DNA of 64,000 nucleotides from Takakia lepidozioides (GCA_030704615.1 CM060734.1:9548001-9612000); one strand, 5' to 3'; shown: positions 1-11,254, counted from the first letter of the stretch. Translations and numbers: made by a program. Notes: a model not told the origin generated them from the letters alone.

Positions 1-1743
1 CATAAGCGCGAGCATATTGTGAGCTTTGCGCGATTGAAACCCTTCCAAAAAAGAAAGAAATGGTTCCAAGACATATACCACCTCTCGAGCCATCCGCCAT
101 TCCAACAATATCAACTCTGTTGAGAAATCTCCCATGCAATGATCCACAGTTGCAGCCCTGGGAGCACGACTTCCTCGCATGCGAATTGTTGTGGCAATGG
201 CTGCATTAAGAGCATCGGACAATAGCCAAAATCCCCCAGATTGATTCATAATGCACTCATGAACCACAGGCCCTAGAACTGTAGAAATTGATTGGGCAAT
301 GGCCCACACTTGTGGACTTGGTATGCGAGACTGCAGTGCCAATGAGGTTTGCCTAGAGTAACAAGTGATTATGGCTTGCCTAAACTCCAAAGTCTCTTGG
401 AAGAGAATCACCTTGGAAGCAAACCGTGTCTTCACCGGAGTCTTCAATTTGTGGGGATGAATGCCGCTGTCCACACATGCCTTTGTCCATTCTTGTCTCC
501 CTTTGCCACTTTTTTTTGTCCAAGTAATGGTTTTTTGCAACTCTGATTGGGCATTTTTTATAGAAACCGATCTCACATCTGCACATACTTTTGCATCATT
601 TGTTGCATACTGGCAACACTTGGACATTGCATGCCCAAAACAGCTACCCACAAATGGAGAATCCAACCCCAAACACGCACATGAGACCACCGAATTCAAA
701 GCATTGGTCAAAGTGGCCAAGTCACCTCCCTCATCTTTGACGTAAGCAATAATGCGAGTATTGAGGCCATACTTCACAAGAAGATTGTTGACTTGATGTG
801 CCATGGCAGCCCCAGATGTGTCAGGTGTCTCAAACATGCCAAGAGTCACATGACATTGCTCCCACTGTTCATTAATAAAGTGCGCTATGATGACAAAAGT
901 ATCAGTTCCCCCTCTTGACATCCACAAATCAAAACTCACAGAGCAAGTAGCACAACTCTGAAGAGATGGGGACATGTAGCGCTCTTTTGTCTTCTCTGCC
1001 AAGATTGGAATGGCCTCATTCACAAATGTCCGTCGAGAAGGGAAAACAATCCGAGGATTTTGCCTCAACACCATCCTTCTTAGCCAAGGGGATTCTACCA
1101 AAGACAGTGGAACCAACTCCTTTGCAATGAACAAGACTAAATCCTCATTGAATTGCTTCTGTTGATCATCATTTTGGTTGTATAGAGTGGAGCTCCCAAA
1201 AAAAGAAGCTATGTTTCCAGGAGTGGGGCCGGGCCTCTTTTTTGCTGGCCTACAGGCCTTCTCAGGTCCTTCATTTTCCCTCTCAATCCACCTACGCAAA
1301 ACAATGTCATGTTCTTGATCCACATGCTTTCGAAGGGCAGAGATACCATTGGTTTTATTATAGGTCACAATGCCCTTCTTGCTTGCAGGAGTGACACCAA
1401 CATGATGACATAGAACACACCTCATTTGTTGTGGATTTGTTATGTCCACTGGAGCATAGTCTTTTGTTGCATAGAATGCCCATGTCGAAGCAGTGCGATT
1501 GTGGGGCTTCCAAAAATCCCGTTGTTTTTCAAGTACTGGGAGTTGCGCCTCCACATCCAACACCGTGTGTGATGGCAAAACTGTGGAAGATGACATTGTA
1601 GCCGAGGCTTGAGGAGCTGATGTAAATGAGGTTGCATGATGAGCGTCCTCCGCAACATGGCACTCCACCAAAGCTCTCTCATTATCAACATTGATGTCAA
1701 GAACAACTTCCCTTTCTAGTTCATCGAAAATATTGGGCTCCAT
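1..1743 (-). CDS. hAT-superfamily transposase, partial (no stop inside window)
   Basis: Read on the minus strand from an ATG at 1741-1743, the frame stays open for all 581 codons to the left edge, so the C-terminus lies outside the window. Seen: an N-terminal acidic region; a BED-type zinc-finger pattern (C-x2-C in MRCVLCHH, then H-x4-H in HVDQEHD, about residues 130-175); then the hAT catalytic core with SFDLWMS (first acidic residue) and YVKDEGGDLATL where hAT enzymes have the second. The hAT dimerisation domain and last catalytic Glu would be past position 1. In this family the protein binds terminal repeats and moves DNA by cut and paste, leaving 8-bp duplications. No frameshift or stop over 1.7 kb is unusual here, so it may be young or domesticated. 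No TIRs can be judged with one end missing. Confidence 0.82.
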   Translation of the reverse strand, partial: MEPNIFDELEREVVLDINVDNERALVECHVAEDAHHATSFTSAPQASATMSSSTVLPSHTVLDVEAQLPVLEKQRDFWKPHNRTASTWAFYATKDYAPVDITNPQQMRCVLCHHVGVTPASKKGIVTYNKTNGISALRKHVDQEHDIVLRRWIERENEGPEKACRPAKKRPGPTPGNIASFFGSSTLYNQNDDQQKQFNEDLVLFIAKELVPLSLVESPWLRRMVLRQNPRIVFPSRRTFVNEAIPILAEKTKERYMSPSLQSCATCSVSFDLWMSRGGTDTFVIIAHFINEQWEQCHVTLGMFETPDTSGAAMAHQVNNLLVKYGLNTRIIAYVKDEGGDLATLTNALNSVVSCACLGLDSPFVGSCFGHAMSKCCQYATNDAKVCADVRSVSIKNAQSELQKTITWTKKSGKGRQEWTKACVDSGIHPHKLKTPVKTRFASKVILFQETLEFRQAIITCYSRQTSLALQSRIPSPQVWAIAQSISTVLGPVVHECIMNQSGGFWLLSDALNAAIATTIRMRGSRAPRAATVDHCMGDFSTELILLEWRMAREVVYVLEPFLSFLEGFQSRKAHNMLALM

Positions 1744-2180
1744 GACATAAAAAACTTGTGGAACAACTCCTGTGTAAAAACAATGCAAACAAAGAATCCA
1801 AAAGGTATTTAATAATTGTGCACAACTCATATATTTATAAAAGTTTGGAATGGTATATGGCTGGCCAAAACGAAAGTGTGGGGAGAGACACCGCACTGCT
1901 CAATTTATTATTTCATATTGAGCTGAATGTTACATACATGGCCTACATTTAGATCTACGTTATTTTTTTTATCTAGTACATGTACATTTACATTTTCAAA
2001 TTACAAAAACTACCTAGCAAGTTGGGGGTGGACCAGTCTTATGCTTCAGTGGTCAGCTTGGCTACTTCATGCCTTGGGAAATGATCTGCAATGCCCCCAC
2101 CACATATAAATAAATCAGTCCTTGTTGTACCACAACATGAAGAGTTATAACTAAAAATTATGAAGCTTTAAAGTGGGGTG
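1744..2180. other. Non-coding leader upstream of the hAT frame
   Basis: A+T-rich DNA between the hAT start codon and the tandem array. I see no coding segment. It would be the 5' untranslated or promoter region of the minus-strand hAT gene. Confidence 0.4.
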
Positions 2181-3850
2181 ATTGTCCACAAGAGGTAGGG
2201 GCTGGCTGTCAAGCCTTCTTGATATTTGTGCTCCCCTTTCCGAGCTCAAACTTTCACTATGAGAGGAGGAGCAAATCATCCCTCTGTTGTATCACACATT
2301 GGAAAAAATCAAATAAAAAACTAAGCTATTAAAGGGTGGGGGCTTACCATAGGATGAGGGGGCTGGTTAGCGGGCTCTAAACTCGCACTCCTCCTTCTTG
2401 TGTGTGATCTACATAGCAACAGAGTAGGGGGCTGATCAGCCCCTTGCTGTGCCAATTTTCTGGGAAAAAAAAAATATGCAACATTGAATTAGGGGCATGC
2501 TTACATGTGTGGTGGAACGGAGGCTAGTTGGCAGGCCTCCCTACTTGCCCTCTTTCCCTCCCATGCACGATCTACAATAGCAAAAGAGCAAGGGCTAATC
2601 AGCTCCTCTTATATCACAAACTTAAAATAATTAAGAAAATAAAGAACAATGAAGGGGAAGTACACGCGGGTAATGGGGGCTGGTTGGCGGGTCAAGAGGC
2701 CTCCTATTTTTGCTCCCTTCCCGAGTGCAACATATCACTATGAGGAAGGGCGAATCAGCCTTTTGTTGTAACACATTGGAAAGAATAACATTAAAAAACT
2801 AAGCTAAAGGGTGGGGGCTTACTACAAGATGAGAGGGGCTGGTTGACGTGCTTTTTTACTTGCACTGGATGTCCTTCTTGTGTGTGATCTGCATTAGCAA
2901 CGGCTAATCAGCCCTTGCTATACCAATTTTATGGGAAAAAAAAATGAAGGGGGATGCTTACATGTGCGGTGCAAGAGGGGCTGGTTGGCCAGCCTTCCTA
3001 CTTGCCCTCCTTTCCCTCCCATGCACGATCAGCCGTAGCACAAGAGCAATGGGCTAATCAGCCCCTCTTTTAACAAAAATTTAAACAACTAGAAAAATAA
3101 AGCTCAATGAAAGGGAGTTACAAGCGGGTAATGGGGGCTGGTTGGCAGGTCCTTCTTGCTTTGGGCTCCCTCCCTCTCATGTAGAATCTGCCATAACAGA
3201 AGCCAAAGGGGCTATCTTATCAACCCCCAATTGTATCAAGAATTAAAAAAAATTAAAGAAATGGAAGATACTTACCAGTGGGTAATGTGGGCTGGTTGGC
3301 GGGGCCCTCCTTGCTAGTGCTCCCTCCAATGTAAAATCTACCATAGTGGAGCAAGGGGCTATCAGCCCCTTGGTATATCATCAAAGAAAACAGGAAAAAA
3401 AAGAATGATGATCAATGATTACCATGGACCAAGGGGGCTGGTTGCAGGTGGGGCCCTCCTTACTCATCCTCCCTACCTCCTGCACCACATGCCATAGTAG
3501 AAAAGGAGGAGGCTGATTAGCTTCATGGTGAACTAAAGCTAAAAACAGTAAAATAACCAAAAGTGGTGGATGCTTACCAACAAGGGGCTGGTTGACGACG
3601 GGGCTGGTTGCGCGGGCCCTCCTGCTGGCACGTCCTCCCTCCAATGCGCCACTTACCACAATACGAGCATAGGGCCCATTAGCTCTGCTGAACCAAAAAA
3701 TTAAAAAAAAACAAGAACATGGTGGATGCTCACCAACAACAAGTGACGGCTGGTTGGCGGGGCCCTCCTGCTCACACTCCCTCCCTTTGTGTCCACCACC
3801 TGCCACAGCAGCAGAAGAGAGATCAGCCCCCTCTTGTGCGATAAACTGAG
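2180..3850 (-). repeat. Degenerate tandem array of about 155-bp exon-like units
   Basis: About eleven imperfect units are recognisable on the plus strand by GGGGCTGGTTGGCGGGCCCT followed by a CTCCCTCC tract and then an A-rich stretch. They recur near 2195, 2350, 2525, 2670, 2830, 2970, 3130, 3290, 3430, 3580 and 3745. Units three apart are most alike: 2525 with 2970 share a block around CCCATGCACGATC, and 2350 with 2830 share TTGTGTGTGATCT. This gives a higher-order period near 460 bp. Read on the minus strand, most units end at a GTAAG- or GTGAG-like donor and are preceded by pyrimidines, so each looks like a small exon plus short intron. They encode variants of EGPANQP. It may be a minisatellite or an amplified exon of the hAT transcript. 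Confidence 0.7.
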
Positions 3851-4070
3851 AAGAAAAGAAACAAACAACACATTAAATCAATCAACCTAAGAGGGAAAGA
3901 GAATGGAGATGGAGATGAAATGAGAGCGAGAGAGAAATCAAACAAATAAAGTAGGAGATGGAGACACGGAACACGAACCTTACCAGGACTGGAGTAGCAA
4001 GCAAGATGTATGCGAGAGAGAGCGAGCTGGATGAGTTGTAGAGACACTTAGGGCTACAACCCACGGGTGG

Positions 4071-4288
4071 AACCCGAACCCGAACCCGAACCCGAACCGC
4101 TTTAGAGTCCCCAAACCCCGGTTCCCACACATGTGGTCGTAGCTGGAACCGCCGGTTCCGGTTCCCACACAATCCCCAATTTCCGGTTCCGGTTCTGCAT
4201 AGGCGGGTCCGATTCCGGTCCGGTTCCACATAACCGGAACCAGAAACCGACGGTTACCCGGGGCCCAGGCGGGTAACCGCCCAACACT
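4071..4288. repeat. Short tandem repeats: CCCGAA units and scattered CCGGTTCC
   Basis: About four to five tandem CCCGAA units lie at 4077-4099, followed by many dispersed CCGGTTCC and GGAACCGG words to about 4250. The block ends where gypsy integrase sequence begins at about 4289. The hexamer resembles no telomere repeat I can name. Apparent ORFs here are repeat translations. Confidence 0.6.
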
Positions 4289-4547
4289 GGTACGAACTTC
4301 GGACTCACTTCCGGAGGTAATAAAAAATTCTTGATGTTCAACCAGACCTCCGTGCCTGCCTCAAACTTAACTTCCCTCCGCTTCCGATTCGTCTGCCGTT
4401 CATACCGTTTCCTAGCTTTGGCAATGTTGTACTTTGCGAGCTCCAACAAACGCTCGCGTTCTTCCAGCACCGCTGCTGCTGCCGGTTCCTCAACGTCCTG
4501 GGCGGCCCAACTTGTCGGCACCAGAGGTGCTTTTCCATAGACTGCCA
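4289..4547 (-). pseudogene. Chromovirus H: integrase C-terminal fragment
   Basis: This matches the integrase tail of the main chromovirus (7040-7300 in this window), including the SPKFVP stretch and the KAFLEERERLLELAKYN-like helix, on the minus strand. It is the left remnant of an old chromovirus copy (H). The rest of H is the inverted integrase core at 4739-5223, the pol at 13687-15182 and a 64-bp piece at 27457-27520. The reading frame is broken and the chromodomain is missing at the left boundary. Confidence 0.75.
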
Positions 4548-4738
4548 ACTACCAAAGGGAATTCCCGCTGGTTCCAAATCGGTGGAGGGTTCTTTGGGAG
4601 AGCAAAGGGGGACTGTTATGCCCCGGTGAGCAGCCGAAGCTCCAAGTTGGCCAAGCGGCCAGATTGGGAGTCAGGCGCGCGCATCAAAGCGAGTAACTAT
4701 GACTTGAGGGGGAGCTTACCGAAGTGAGGTGCGCGACA
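4548..4738 (+). repeat. LTR terminal segment, inverted relative to its LTR
   Basis: Reverse complement of the LTR end seen at 12955-13150 (from the TTTGGTAGTTGG word to the terminal CGCGACA at 4738). It is the missing left part of the LTR at 5224-5759, flipped together with the neighbouring integrase core as one block of about 676 bp. Flipping 4548-5223 back restores both an intact LTR and a continuous integrase. Confidence 0.8.
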
Positions 4739-5223
4739 CAAAAAGCAAGCGGGGCTGTTACAACCCTCGCCGATTCCAGAGGGGTCGTGGGAAAGTGTCT
4801 CGATGGATTTCATGACTGCTATGCAGCTGTCAAAAGGATTTGATGCAATCATGGTGGTGGTGGATAGGTTAAGTAAAATGGGTCATTTCATTCCCACCAA
4901 GGCGACGACAATGACGCAGGAGACGGGGCGACTTTACTTCGCCCACGTTTTCAAGCATCATGGACTTCCGAAGGATATTGTCTCGGACCGCGATCCAAAG
5001 TTTACAAGTAAATTTTGGAGGGCACTTTGGAAGAAAATGGGGAAGAGGCTCAAGATGAGCACCGCCTTCCGACCTACGACGGATGGCCAAACGGAAAGAG
5101 TGAATTCCGTGGTGAAGCAGATCTTGCGGAATTATGTGTCGACAGATCAATCAGACTGGGTGGAGCACTTGGATGTGGTAGAGTTCTGTTATAATAACAC
5201 AAAACACTCCGTAACGGGAGTTT
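4739..5223 (+). pseudogene. Chromovirus H: integrase catalytic core, in an inverted block
   Basis: On the plus strand this gives an open integrase core: [20 protein letters not shown] (first catalytic Asp), then [14 protein letters not shown] (second Asp) and RPTTDGQTERVN (catalytic Glu), in the usual D,D-x35-E arrangement. Integrase joins retrotransposon cDNA to chromosomal DNA. All other chromovirus sequence nearby lies on the minus strand, so this segment is inverted. After about 140 residues the frame runs straight into LTR sequence at 5224, which marks the inversion breakpoint. It belongs to copy H, not to the element that surrounds it. Confidence 0.85.
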
Positions 5224-5759
5224 CCCCTAACAGCTCCCCACTCTTTGGTCGCTTTCCGGCTCGCTCGCTTACTCACTAGTTTTTGGTCACCAACGGGCTT
5301 GCACCGTTCTCGGGGTTACTACTCCCTATATATACGTCTGTAACTGTCTGCGGGGGTTTCACAACCAGCCATGCCATTTTATGGCGAACCACCACGAAAA
5401 CCCTCGACTCCCGGTGATGAGTCGCGGTGAGTCTTGGCCCACTCACCACGGCCCCTATGGACCGTGATGAGTCCCAAGACTCCCCACGACTCCCACCATG
5501 AGGTCTCTGCCCCCATGGTGAGTCCTAAGCCACCCCCACTAAGTCCCGCTAAGCTACCACCACCCCTTGTGGAGCCACCCCCACCGCAACCCGGTGTGCG
5601 GGGCTCCACCTAGTGAGCGCCTCCGCCTCCTTGGGTGCCTTGGGCACGCAAGGGTGCTTCAGCCCCCCATACCTATCGCTGCCGCTGCCCCAACCACAGG
5701 GGCAACCCCTCATGTGTCCCGACCCCCCCCCCCTGCCCTCAAGGCAAAGGGCCGCGACA
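5224..5759 (-). repeat. 3' LTR of chromovirus A1 (distal part inverted away)
   Basis: Collinear with 11480-11985 and 13170-13686, ending in the CGCGACA terminus at 5759. It contains the TATATA-like word CCCTATATATACG near 5325, a candidate core promoter of the LTR read on the minus strand. The remaining LTR end is the inverted 4548-4738. Confidence 0.85.
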
Positions 5760-6660
5760 CACACCTCTACCAACAGGGAGTCGATGTCCTCATCGACTTG
5801 TCCATTTTGTAGAAACGAACATCCAAGTTGTGGCGTCCCACATCAAGGAGATTGTTTCCGTACCATGGCGTCCCATGGCAAAGAACCAAACCCCACACTT
5901 GACTCTACTCTCCACTAGCTAGTTCGGCCGACTTCCTCCAAGTCCCGGCCAAGGGTGGAGCCTCTCAAGCTCCTCCCAGTGCACTCTTCTTGGCCTACTT
6001 CAAGGCCAAGGAACGATCCTCCCCGAGGATCGAATCGCCTTACTGCAACAACATTGCTTGCGACCGCTCATGATGCCGCTTTTGGCATCACTTTGAGCAA
6101 GGGTTCACTTGGAACCCTCTTTGACTAGGAAAATAACCTTGAACCAACCGTGCGCCCCAATCACTACAATTGGGTCCGCCTTGAATGCTGGCCTGAGGTA
6201 CGGGAACACGCCGAAGCCGCACTAACGACTTCGTCCCGAGGCTACACGATTATGGTACGTGGACGGAAGCACGTGGCTTCCGCGTTAGCCCGCACTACAA
6301 GGCAACCCCCTCGGTAGCGCAGTTATAGTACGCGCACGCACCAGGTGCGCACTAGCACGTGAACTCCCAAAGAAGGCGCAAGTTTCCTTGCCCCTCGGAT
6401 GTGGGTCATCCGATTTCGGCACTACGCAAACACACGATTAACCCAATTTTAGTCTCCCACTTTTATAAGCTAGCATGCATTCTACACACTAGCCAACCAT
6501 ACCATGCATCACCATTCCAAACAAAATAGGACGCACAACATTTGGAACCCATTTCCTTTATAACAAATTTTTGTACAATACAAGTTTTTGTAATCGGATT
6601 CCTAAGCTAGCTAAGCCGGGCTAAGCATGCATTTCCTCCCCCACGCTCCAAGGTTGATGT
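5760..6660 (-). other. 3' untranslated region of chromovirus A1
   Basis: About 900 bp lie between the end of the chromodomain reading frame and the 3' LTR. I see no conserved coding segment. The bases just inside the LTR (5760-5780) are only moderately purine-rich on the minus strand, so the polypurine tract is weak or decayed. Confidence 0.5.
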
Positions 6661-6665
6661 CCCCA

Positions 6666-7300
6666 TCAACGCTTCTTCCGCTTTTGAGGTCGCCCTTCGA
6701 AAGCTGCAACCGCCTCGGATGCGTTTCCCATTTCTGAGGCACGCACCCAAGATGCCTCCACATGATGATAGCCCTTCCATTTGACGAGATACTCCGTTTC
6801 TCGGTTCTTGAACCTCCTCGACTTAAGTATTGCCTCCACCTCGTACTCAGGTTCATTTTCATGATCCAACAGCCTAGGTGGCGGACGCAACACTTGATGC
6901 CGATTCGGACGCGCTTCATCTTTGAAGTAAGGCTTCAAAAGGGAGACATGGAATACTGGGTGCACCTTGCTGTTTGCCGGCAGCTCCAATTCATACACAT
7001 CCTCATTCATAACCTTCCGAATGCGAAAGGATCCCGCATACGGAGGTACGAACTTCGGACTCACTTCCGAGGTAGTCGGAAATTCTTGATGTTCAACCAG
7101 ACCTTTGTGCCTGCCTCAAACTTCACTTCCCTCCGCTTCCGATTCGCCTGCCTTTCATACTTTCCTAGCTTTGGCAATGTTGTACTTTGCGAGCTTCAAC
7201 AAACGCTCGCGTTCTTCCAGTACCGCCGCTACTTCTGCCGGTTCTCTTCGACATTCTGGGCGGCCCAACTTGTCGCACCAGAGGTGCTTTTCCATAGACC
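6666..7300 (-). pseudogene. Chromovirus A1: integrase C-terminus and chromodomain
   Basis: An open stretch reads from SPKFVPPYAGSFRIRKVMNE through HPVFHVSLLKPYFKD to a chromodomain with EVEAILKSRRF, TEYLVKWKGYHHVEASWV and a basic KKRKKR tail. The chromodomain at the end of pol defines chromoviruses and in that group is thought to steer integration to marked chromatin. The aromatic residues of the YLVKWKGY motif are kept. Upstream, the 7100-7300 part is frameshifted. It is the last coding part of A1 before its 3' LTR. Confidence 0.88.
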
Positions 7301-8022
7301 AATACGAAAGGGGAAACTCCTTGCGGAGTGTTCTATGTTTTATAACAGAACTCTGCCGCGTCTAAGTATTCCACCCAGTCTGTTTGGTCTGCCGATACGT
7401 AATTCCGCAAGATCTGCTTCACTACGGAATTCACCCTTTCTTATTTGGCCGTGGTCGTAGGTCGGAAGGCGGTGCTCATCTTCAGCCTCATCCCCATCTT
7501 CTTCCAAAGTGCTCTCCAGAATTTACTCGTAAACTTTGGATCGCGGTCCGAGATAATATCCTTCGGGACTCCATGATGCTTTAAGACGTGGGCGAAGTAA
7601 GTCGTCCTGTCTCCTGCTCGCCGTTGCCGTCTCCTTGGTGGGGATTAAATGGCCCATTTTACTGAACCTATCTACCACCACCATGATTGCATCAAATCCT
7701 TTTGACAGCGGCATAGCAGTCATGAAATCCATCGAGACGCTTTCCCAAGTCCCCTCTGGAATCGGCAAGGGTTGTAACAGCCCCGCTTGCTTTTGTACTC
7801 GCTCCGTTTTTGTTGGCATGTGGTGCATGTCTTGACATACTCCTCTGCCTCCTCCCTCAGTTTGGGGCAGAAATACTCTTTCTTCAAGAGTGCCGCAGTG
7901 CGCTTGGCTCCGCCGTGGCCTGCAAGCGGGCTATCATGGCATTCTCTCAAGAGGCTATCTCTGATCCCTCCCTTTGGCACGTAGAGACATTTTTGCTTAT
8001 ACCGGAGCAGTCCATTTTGCAA
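7301..8022 (-). pseudogene. Chromovirus A1: integrase zinc finger and core, frameshifted
   Basis: 7720-8022 shows the HHCC finger: [16 protein letters not shown] supplies the histidines and VKTCTTCQQ the cysteines. The core follows with [20 protein letters not shown] (first Asp) and then loses frame near the second Asp at about 7550. The remainder to 7300 can be followed only by switching frames. Copy H keeps an open core (4739-5223), so the two copies complement each other as evidence of the ancestral sequence. Confidence 0.85.
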
Positions 8023-9435
8023 GTGGAACTACAATTTAACCCCCATCCTCAAGTCCTGCATCACGGACTTCGCAGCTCATCCTTCCGGCAAGCCTCCGGA
8101 TCTTCCTTTGGAGCGCCGTCTCTCGCCCTTGTACACCAACAGAGCTGCTGCTTTCCTACTAAAGCATCGGCCACCACGTTGTCTCGTCCCGGTTTGTACT
8201 GGATTCCACGTCGAACACCGCCAAAGTATCTTGCCACCTAAGTTTTTTTGGGGACAACTGGGCTGCGTGGCAAAATACTTCACCGTGACATTGTCCGTGA
8301 ACACCTTCACTGGGTTGGAACCAACATAGTGGCGCCAAAGCTCAAGACAGTGCACCACCACCTTCATCTCTTTCTCGTGCGTCGGCCACCGTCGCTCCAC
8401 TTCATTCAGTTTCTTACTTTCGTAAAGCCACTGGACGTCCATCTTGCATCAGTACACCCCCAATCGCGAAGTCCGACGCATCTGTATGTATCTCGAACGG
8501 ACGATCGAACTCCGGGATTTTCAGACTGGAGCTTCCGCCATCCGCTGCTTCAATTCAGCAAAAGCTTGCCACAAAAGGTATTCCATGCCCAGACTTTCGA
8601 TTTACACAGAAGGTCTGACAGCGGCCCGCAATCTTGGCAAAATTTCTCACATACTTCCGGTATATGGAGGCGAGTCCTAGGAAGGATCGCACTCCGGGAC
8701 CGAAGTCGGAGGCTCCCAGTCCAAGATCGCCCTCACCTTTCTGTCATCCCCATTTTGATCCATCCTGTGTAATCACATGCCCCAAGAACTCCACTTTCGT
8801 GACCCCGAATTCGCACTTTGAAGCTTTGGCGTACAGCTTCCCTTCCCGCAACTTTTGGAACACCCTTTTGAGGTGCTCCAGGTGCTCCTCTTTGTTTTCG
8901 AGTACACCAAGATGTCGTCGATGTACACGATCACAAAGTCATCCAACCACTCCTGGAAAGGCTGTTCATCAGCGTGCTAAAGGTCGCAGGTGCATTGGTG
9001 AGCCCAAAAGGCATCACCAAGAACTCATATGAACCATACCTTGTCATGCACGCGGTCTTCTCCTCATCTCCTTCCGCCACCCCGAATTTGGTGATAGCCG
9101 AGCGCAAGTCGATCCGGCTGAAATACTTCGCTCCTGCCAACCGATCGAAGAGGTCGTCGATCCTTGGCAAATGGTACCGGTTTTTGATAGTCACCTTATT
9201 CAGAGCCCTGTAATCGACCCACATCCGCAGCGTCCCATCCTTCTTGTCTGCAAATAGCACCGGGGCTCCGTAGGTGACTTACCTCGGCCGGGATGTACCC
9301 CTTTGACATTAGATCCTTGAGCTGAGTCTTCAGCTCGACCAACTCTCTGTGGCTCAACCGGTAGGGCGCCTTGGCAGGCGGTTCCGATCCCGGTATCACC
9401 TCAATCTTGTGGTCAACTCCTCTTCGCGGTGGCAA
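8023..9435 (-). pseudogene. Chromovirus A1: reverse transcriptase and RNase H, frameshifted
   Basis: From the right: the RT linker PPRRGVDHKIEVIPGSEPP, then [20 protein letters not shown], then [15 protein letters not shown]. The catalytic YIDDILVYS lies near 8905-8935 in a different frame. RNase H follows with [20 protein letters not shown] and [12 protein letters not shown]. Several single-base frameshifts and a small loss near 9265 (the SPY-type segment) break it. The YIDD motif itself is intact here, unlike in copy H at 14.8 kb. Confidence 0.88.
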
Positions 9436-10058
9436 GCCGCTTGGTAATCCTCCGCATCACATCCTGGTATTTCTCCAAAATCCCCTTGATCCAATCTGGG
9501 CTCGGCTCCCCATCGCCTTCTCCTTTCACTTCTCTAATGTAAAGCAAAAACTGGGGCTCGTGTGCCTCCTCCACGGCCCACTCCCTTGCTGATAGAATGT
9601 TTATTTTCGCCCTCCCACGGATTTGGGCGTTACCGACACTCGTAAGACCTCGCCACCATTCCAACATGGCAGCGTGACTATCTCTTTGCGGCCATCTATG
9701 ACCGCTCTGGATTTTGCTCAAAAAGGTCATCCCCAAATGAGATCCCCTCCATCGATCTCGCGAATGTGAAGTTCTCACGTCCCTCCCAACTCCCCATTGA
9801 AGAGGAACATCAACGCCAACCTTGTCGCCAACTGTGGTTCTCCTTTGCAGAACGCACTTCAATAGAGGCCCCCACGTCGCTTGTCGGGAGTCCCAACTTT
9901 CGCGCCACTGCCGGCGTCATGAAGGAGTGCGACGCTCCTGTGTCCACCAACAACGACACGTTAGTTCCGGATATTATCCCATCCACGAACAATAACTGAC
10001 TCCCTTACGCAGGGCGCCAGTTTCCTGATACAACTCACAAGAATAGTTGCCTACCCTA
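9413..10058 (-). pseudogene. Chromovirus A1: aspartic protease region
   Basis: The retropepsin active site LLVDTGASHSFM is intact (ORF 9810-9992), followed in another frame by the downstream protease part (GMTFLSK-like) and the linker to RT (PSPDWIKGILEKYQDVM). The enzyme would cleave Gag-Pol as a dimer. A frameshift near 9815 separates the halves. Confidence 0.82.
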
Positions 10059-11212
10059 CTAGTCCTGGCGACCACCGCTTCCACCAAGCGACTGATGGTA
10101 TCTTCCGACAGTTCCGTGGTTGCCCGAGTCATGTTCAATTGTCAAGGTTTCGTGCACTTCTTGGCCATGTGCCCGGGCTCCCGCAATTGAAACACACTCC
10201 ATCAAAGGTCGCCTTCTGTCCGCCATAAGCCGCTCCACCCGCTTTTCCTTTCGAAGCACCGGGTACCGCCTTGACGTGTGAAGGCCCTCCCTTCAATTTC
10301 CACGTGCCATTGTCGCCGCGTGGCCTATCCCACTTCTTTCCGGTCGGAAGGAGTCACCTTCCCGCCGGGTCTTCTTGTGGTTCAGCTCATACGGCCTTGT
10401 CTCTCACCCCTAGGGACATCCGAGAAACATTCAGCCCTCTCAATTGCCTCGTTCAAAGTCTTGGGTGGCTTCTCCTCCAACTTCCGCCTGGCCCATGGAG
10501 CCAGTCCCGCCACAAAGTTGAAGACCATTTCTGGTTCTGCCATGTCCGCGACTTCGAGCAACAGCACATTGAAAGCCTGGACATACCCCCGAATGTCTTC
10601 TGTTTGCTTCAAATTCCTCATCTTGTCCCGGGCAAGCCAGGACGCGTTGAGGGGCACAAACTGTCTCTTCATCAATTCCTTGAACCCACTCCAGTTCAAG
10701 GTTTCCGGGCTTGGGCCTCGGTCGTGAAGGCGTTTCTGCCACCATTGTTGAGCATAGCCCCTCAAATAGGTGGGAGCCACTTCCACCCGATCCTCGTCAC
10801 TCAACTTGGCCGCCCGGAAGTACTGCTCTAGCTCCAGGAGCCAGGTGTTTGAGTGCCTTCCGATTTTGAACGCCCTCGAAGGTGCCGGGTTCCTTAGGCT
10901 TCACCATAAATTTTGCCTTAGTGGAAGTGGCATTAGCCGCCTTCAACACGTTTTTCAACGTCCCGCCAAACTGCGCCAACAACCCTTCTCAAAAGGCTGC
11001 CGGCATGGGAGGCATCTCTTGGTTTGTCGGAGCTCTCAAGGATTCCTCTGGCTCCGACTCCTCGGATTCCTCCCGCTCTTGAGCGGCCTCGTTTTCGGAA
11101 ACATTCATCGCTTCCTCAAACGGCCGCCTCGGTGACACGTCGCCCCCATCGGGCTCACCAGGATCATCATCTTTTGGGCCGTTCCGCTTTCGCTTTGGCT
11201 TGCCCGACCCAT
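10059..11212 (-). pseudogene. Chromovirus A1: gag with zinc knuckle
   Basis: The gag frame starts near the ATG at 11210-11212 in the context MGxGQAKAK (compare 12896). It has an acidic Ser/Glu-rich stretch, then the retrotransposon gag domain (EVAPTYLRGYAQQWWQKR, FKELMKRQFVP, GYVQAFNVLLLEVADM, NEAIERAECFSDV; open at 10382-10804) and a CCHC zinc knuckle near 10150-10200 (CFNCGSPGHMAKKC, allowing a frame change). Gag packages RNA into particles. Several frameshifts and one stop (about 11000) are present. Confidence 0.85.
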
Positions 11213-11254
11213 GATGAGGCCAATCCCAAGGACGATCGCGTACTGAACTCTAAG

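Noticed and set aside
3381-3806. 141-codon minus-strand ORF as a gene
   Set aside because: It spans three units of the tandem array with linkers read through; better described as repeat.
2180-3850. CRISPR-like array
   Set aside because: Units are diverged throughout, with no identical short repeats separated by unique spacers, and the setting is a plant nuclear genome.
4071-4100. Interstitial telomere repeat
   Set aside because: The unit is CCCGAA, not the plant CCCTAAA type, and only about four to five copies are present.
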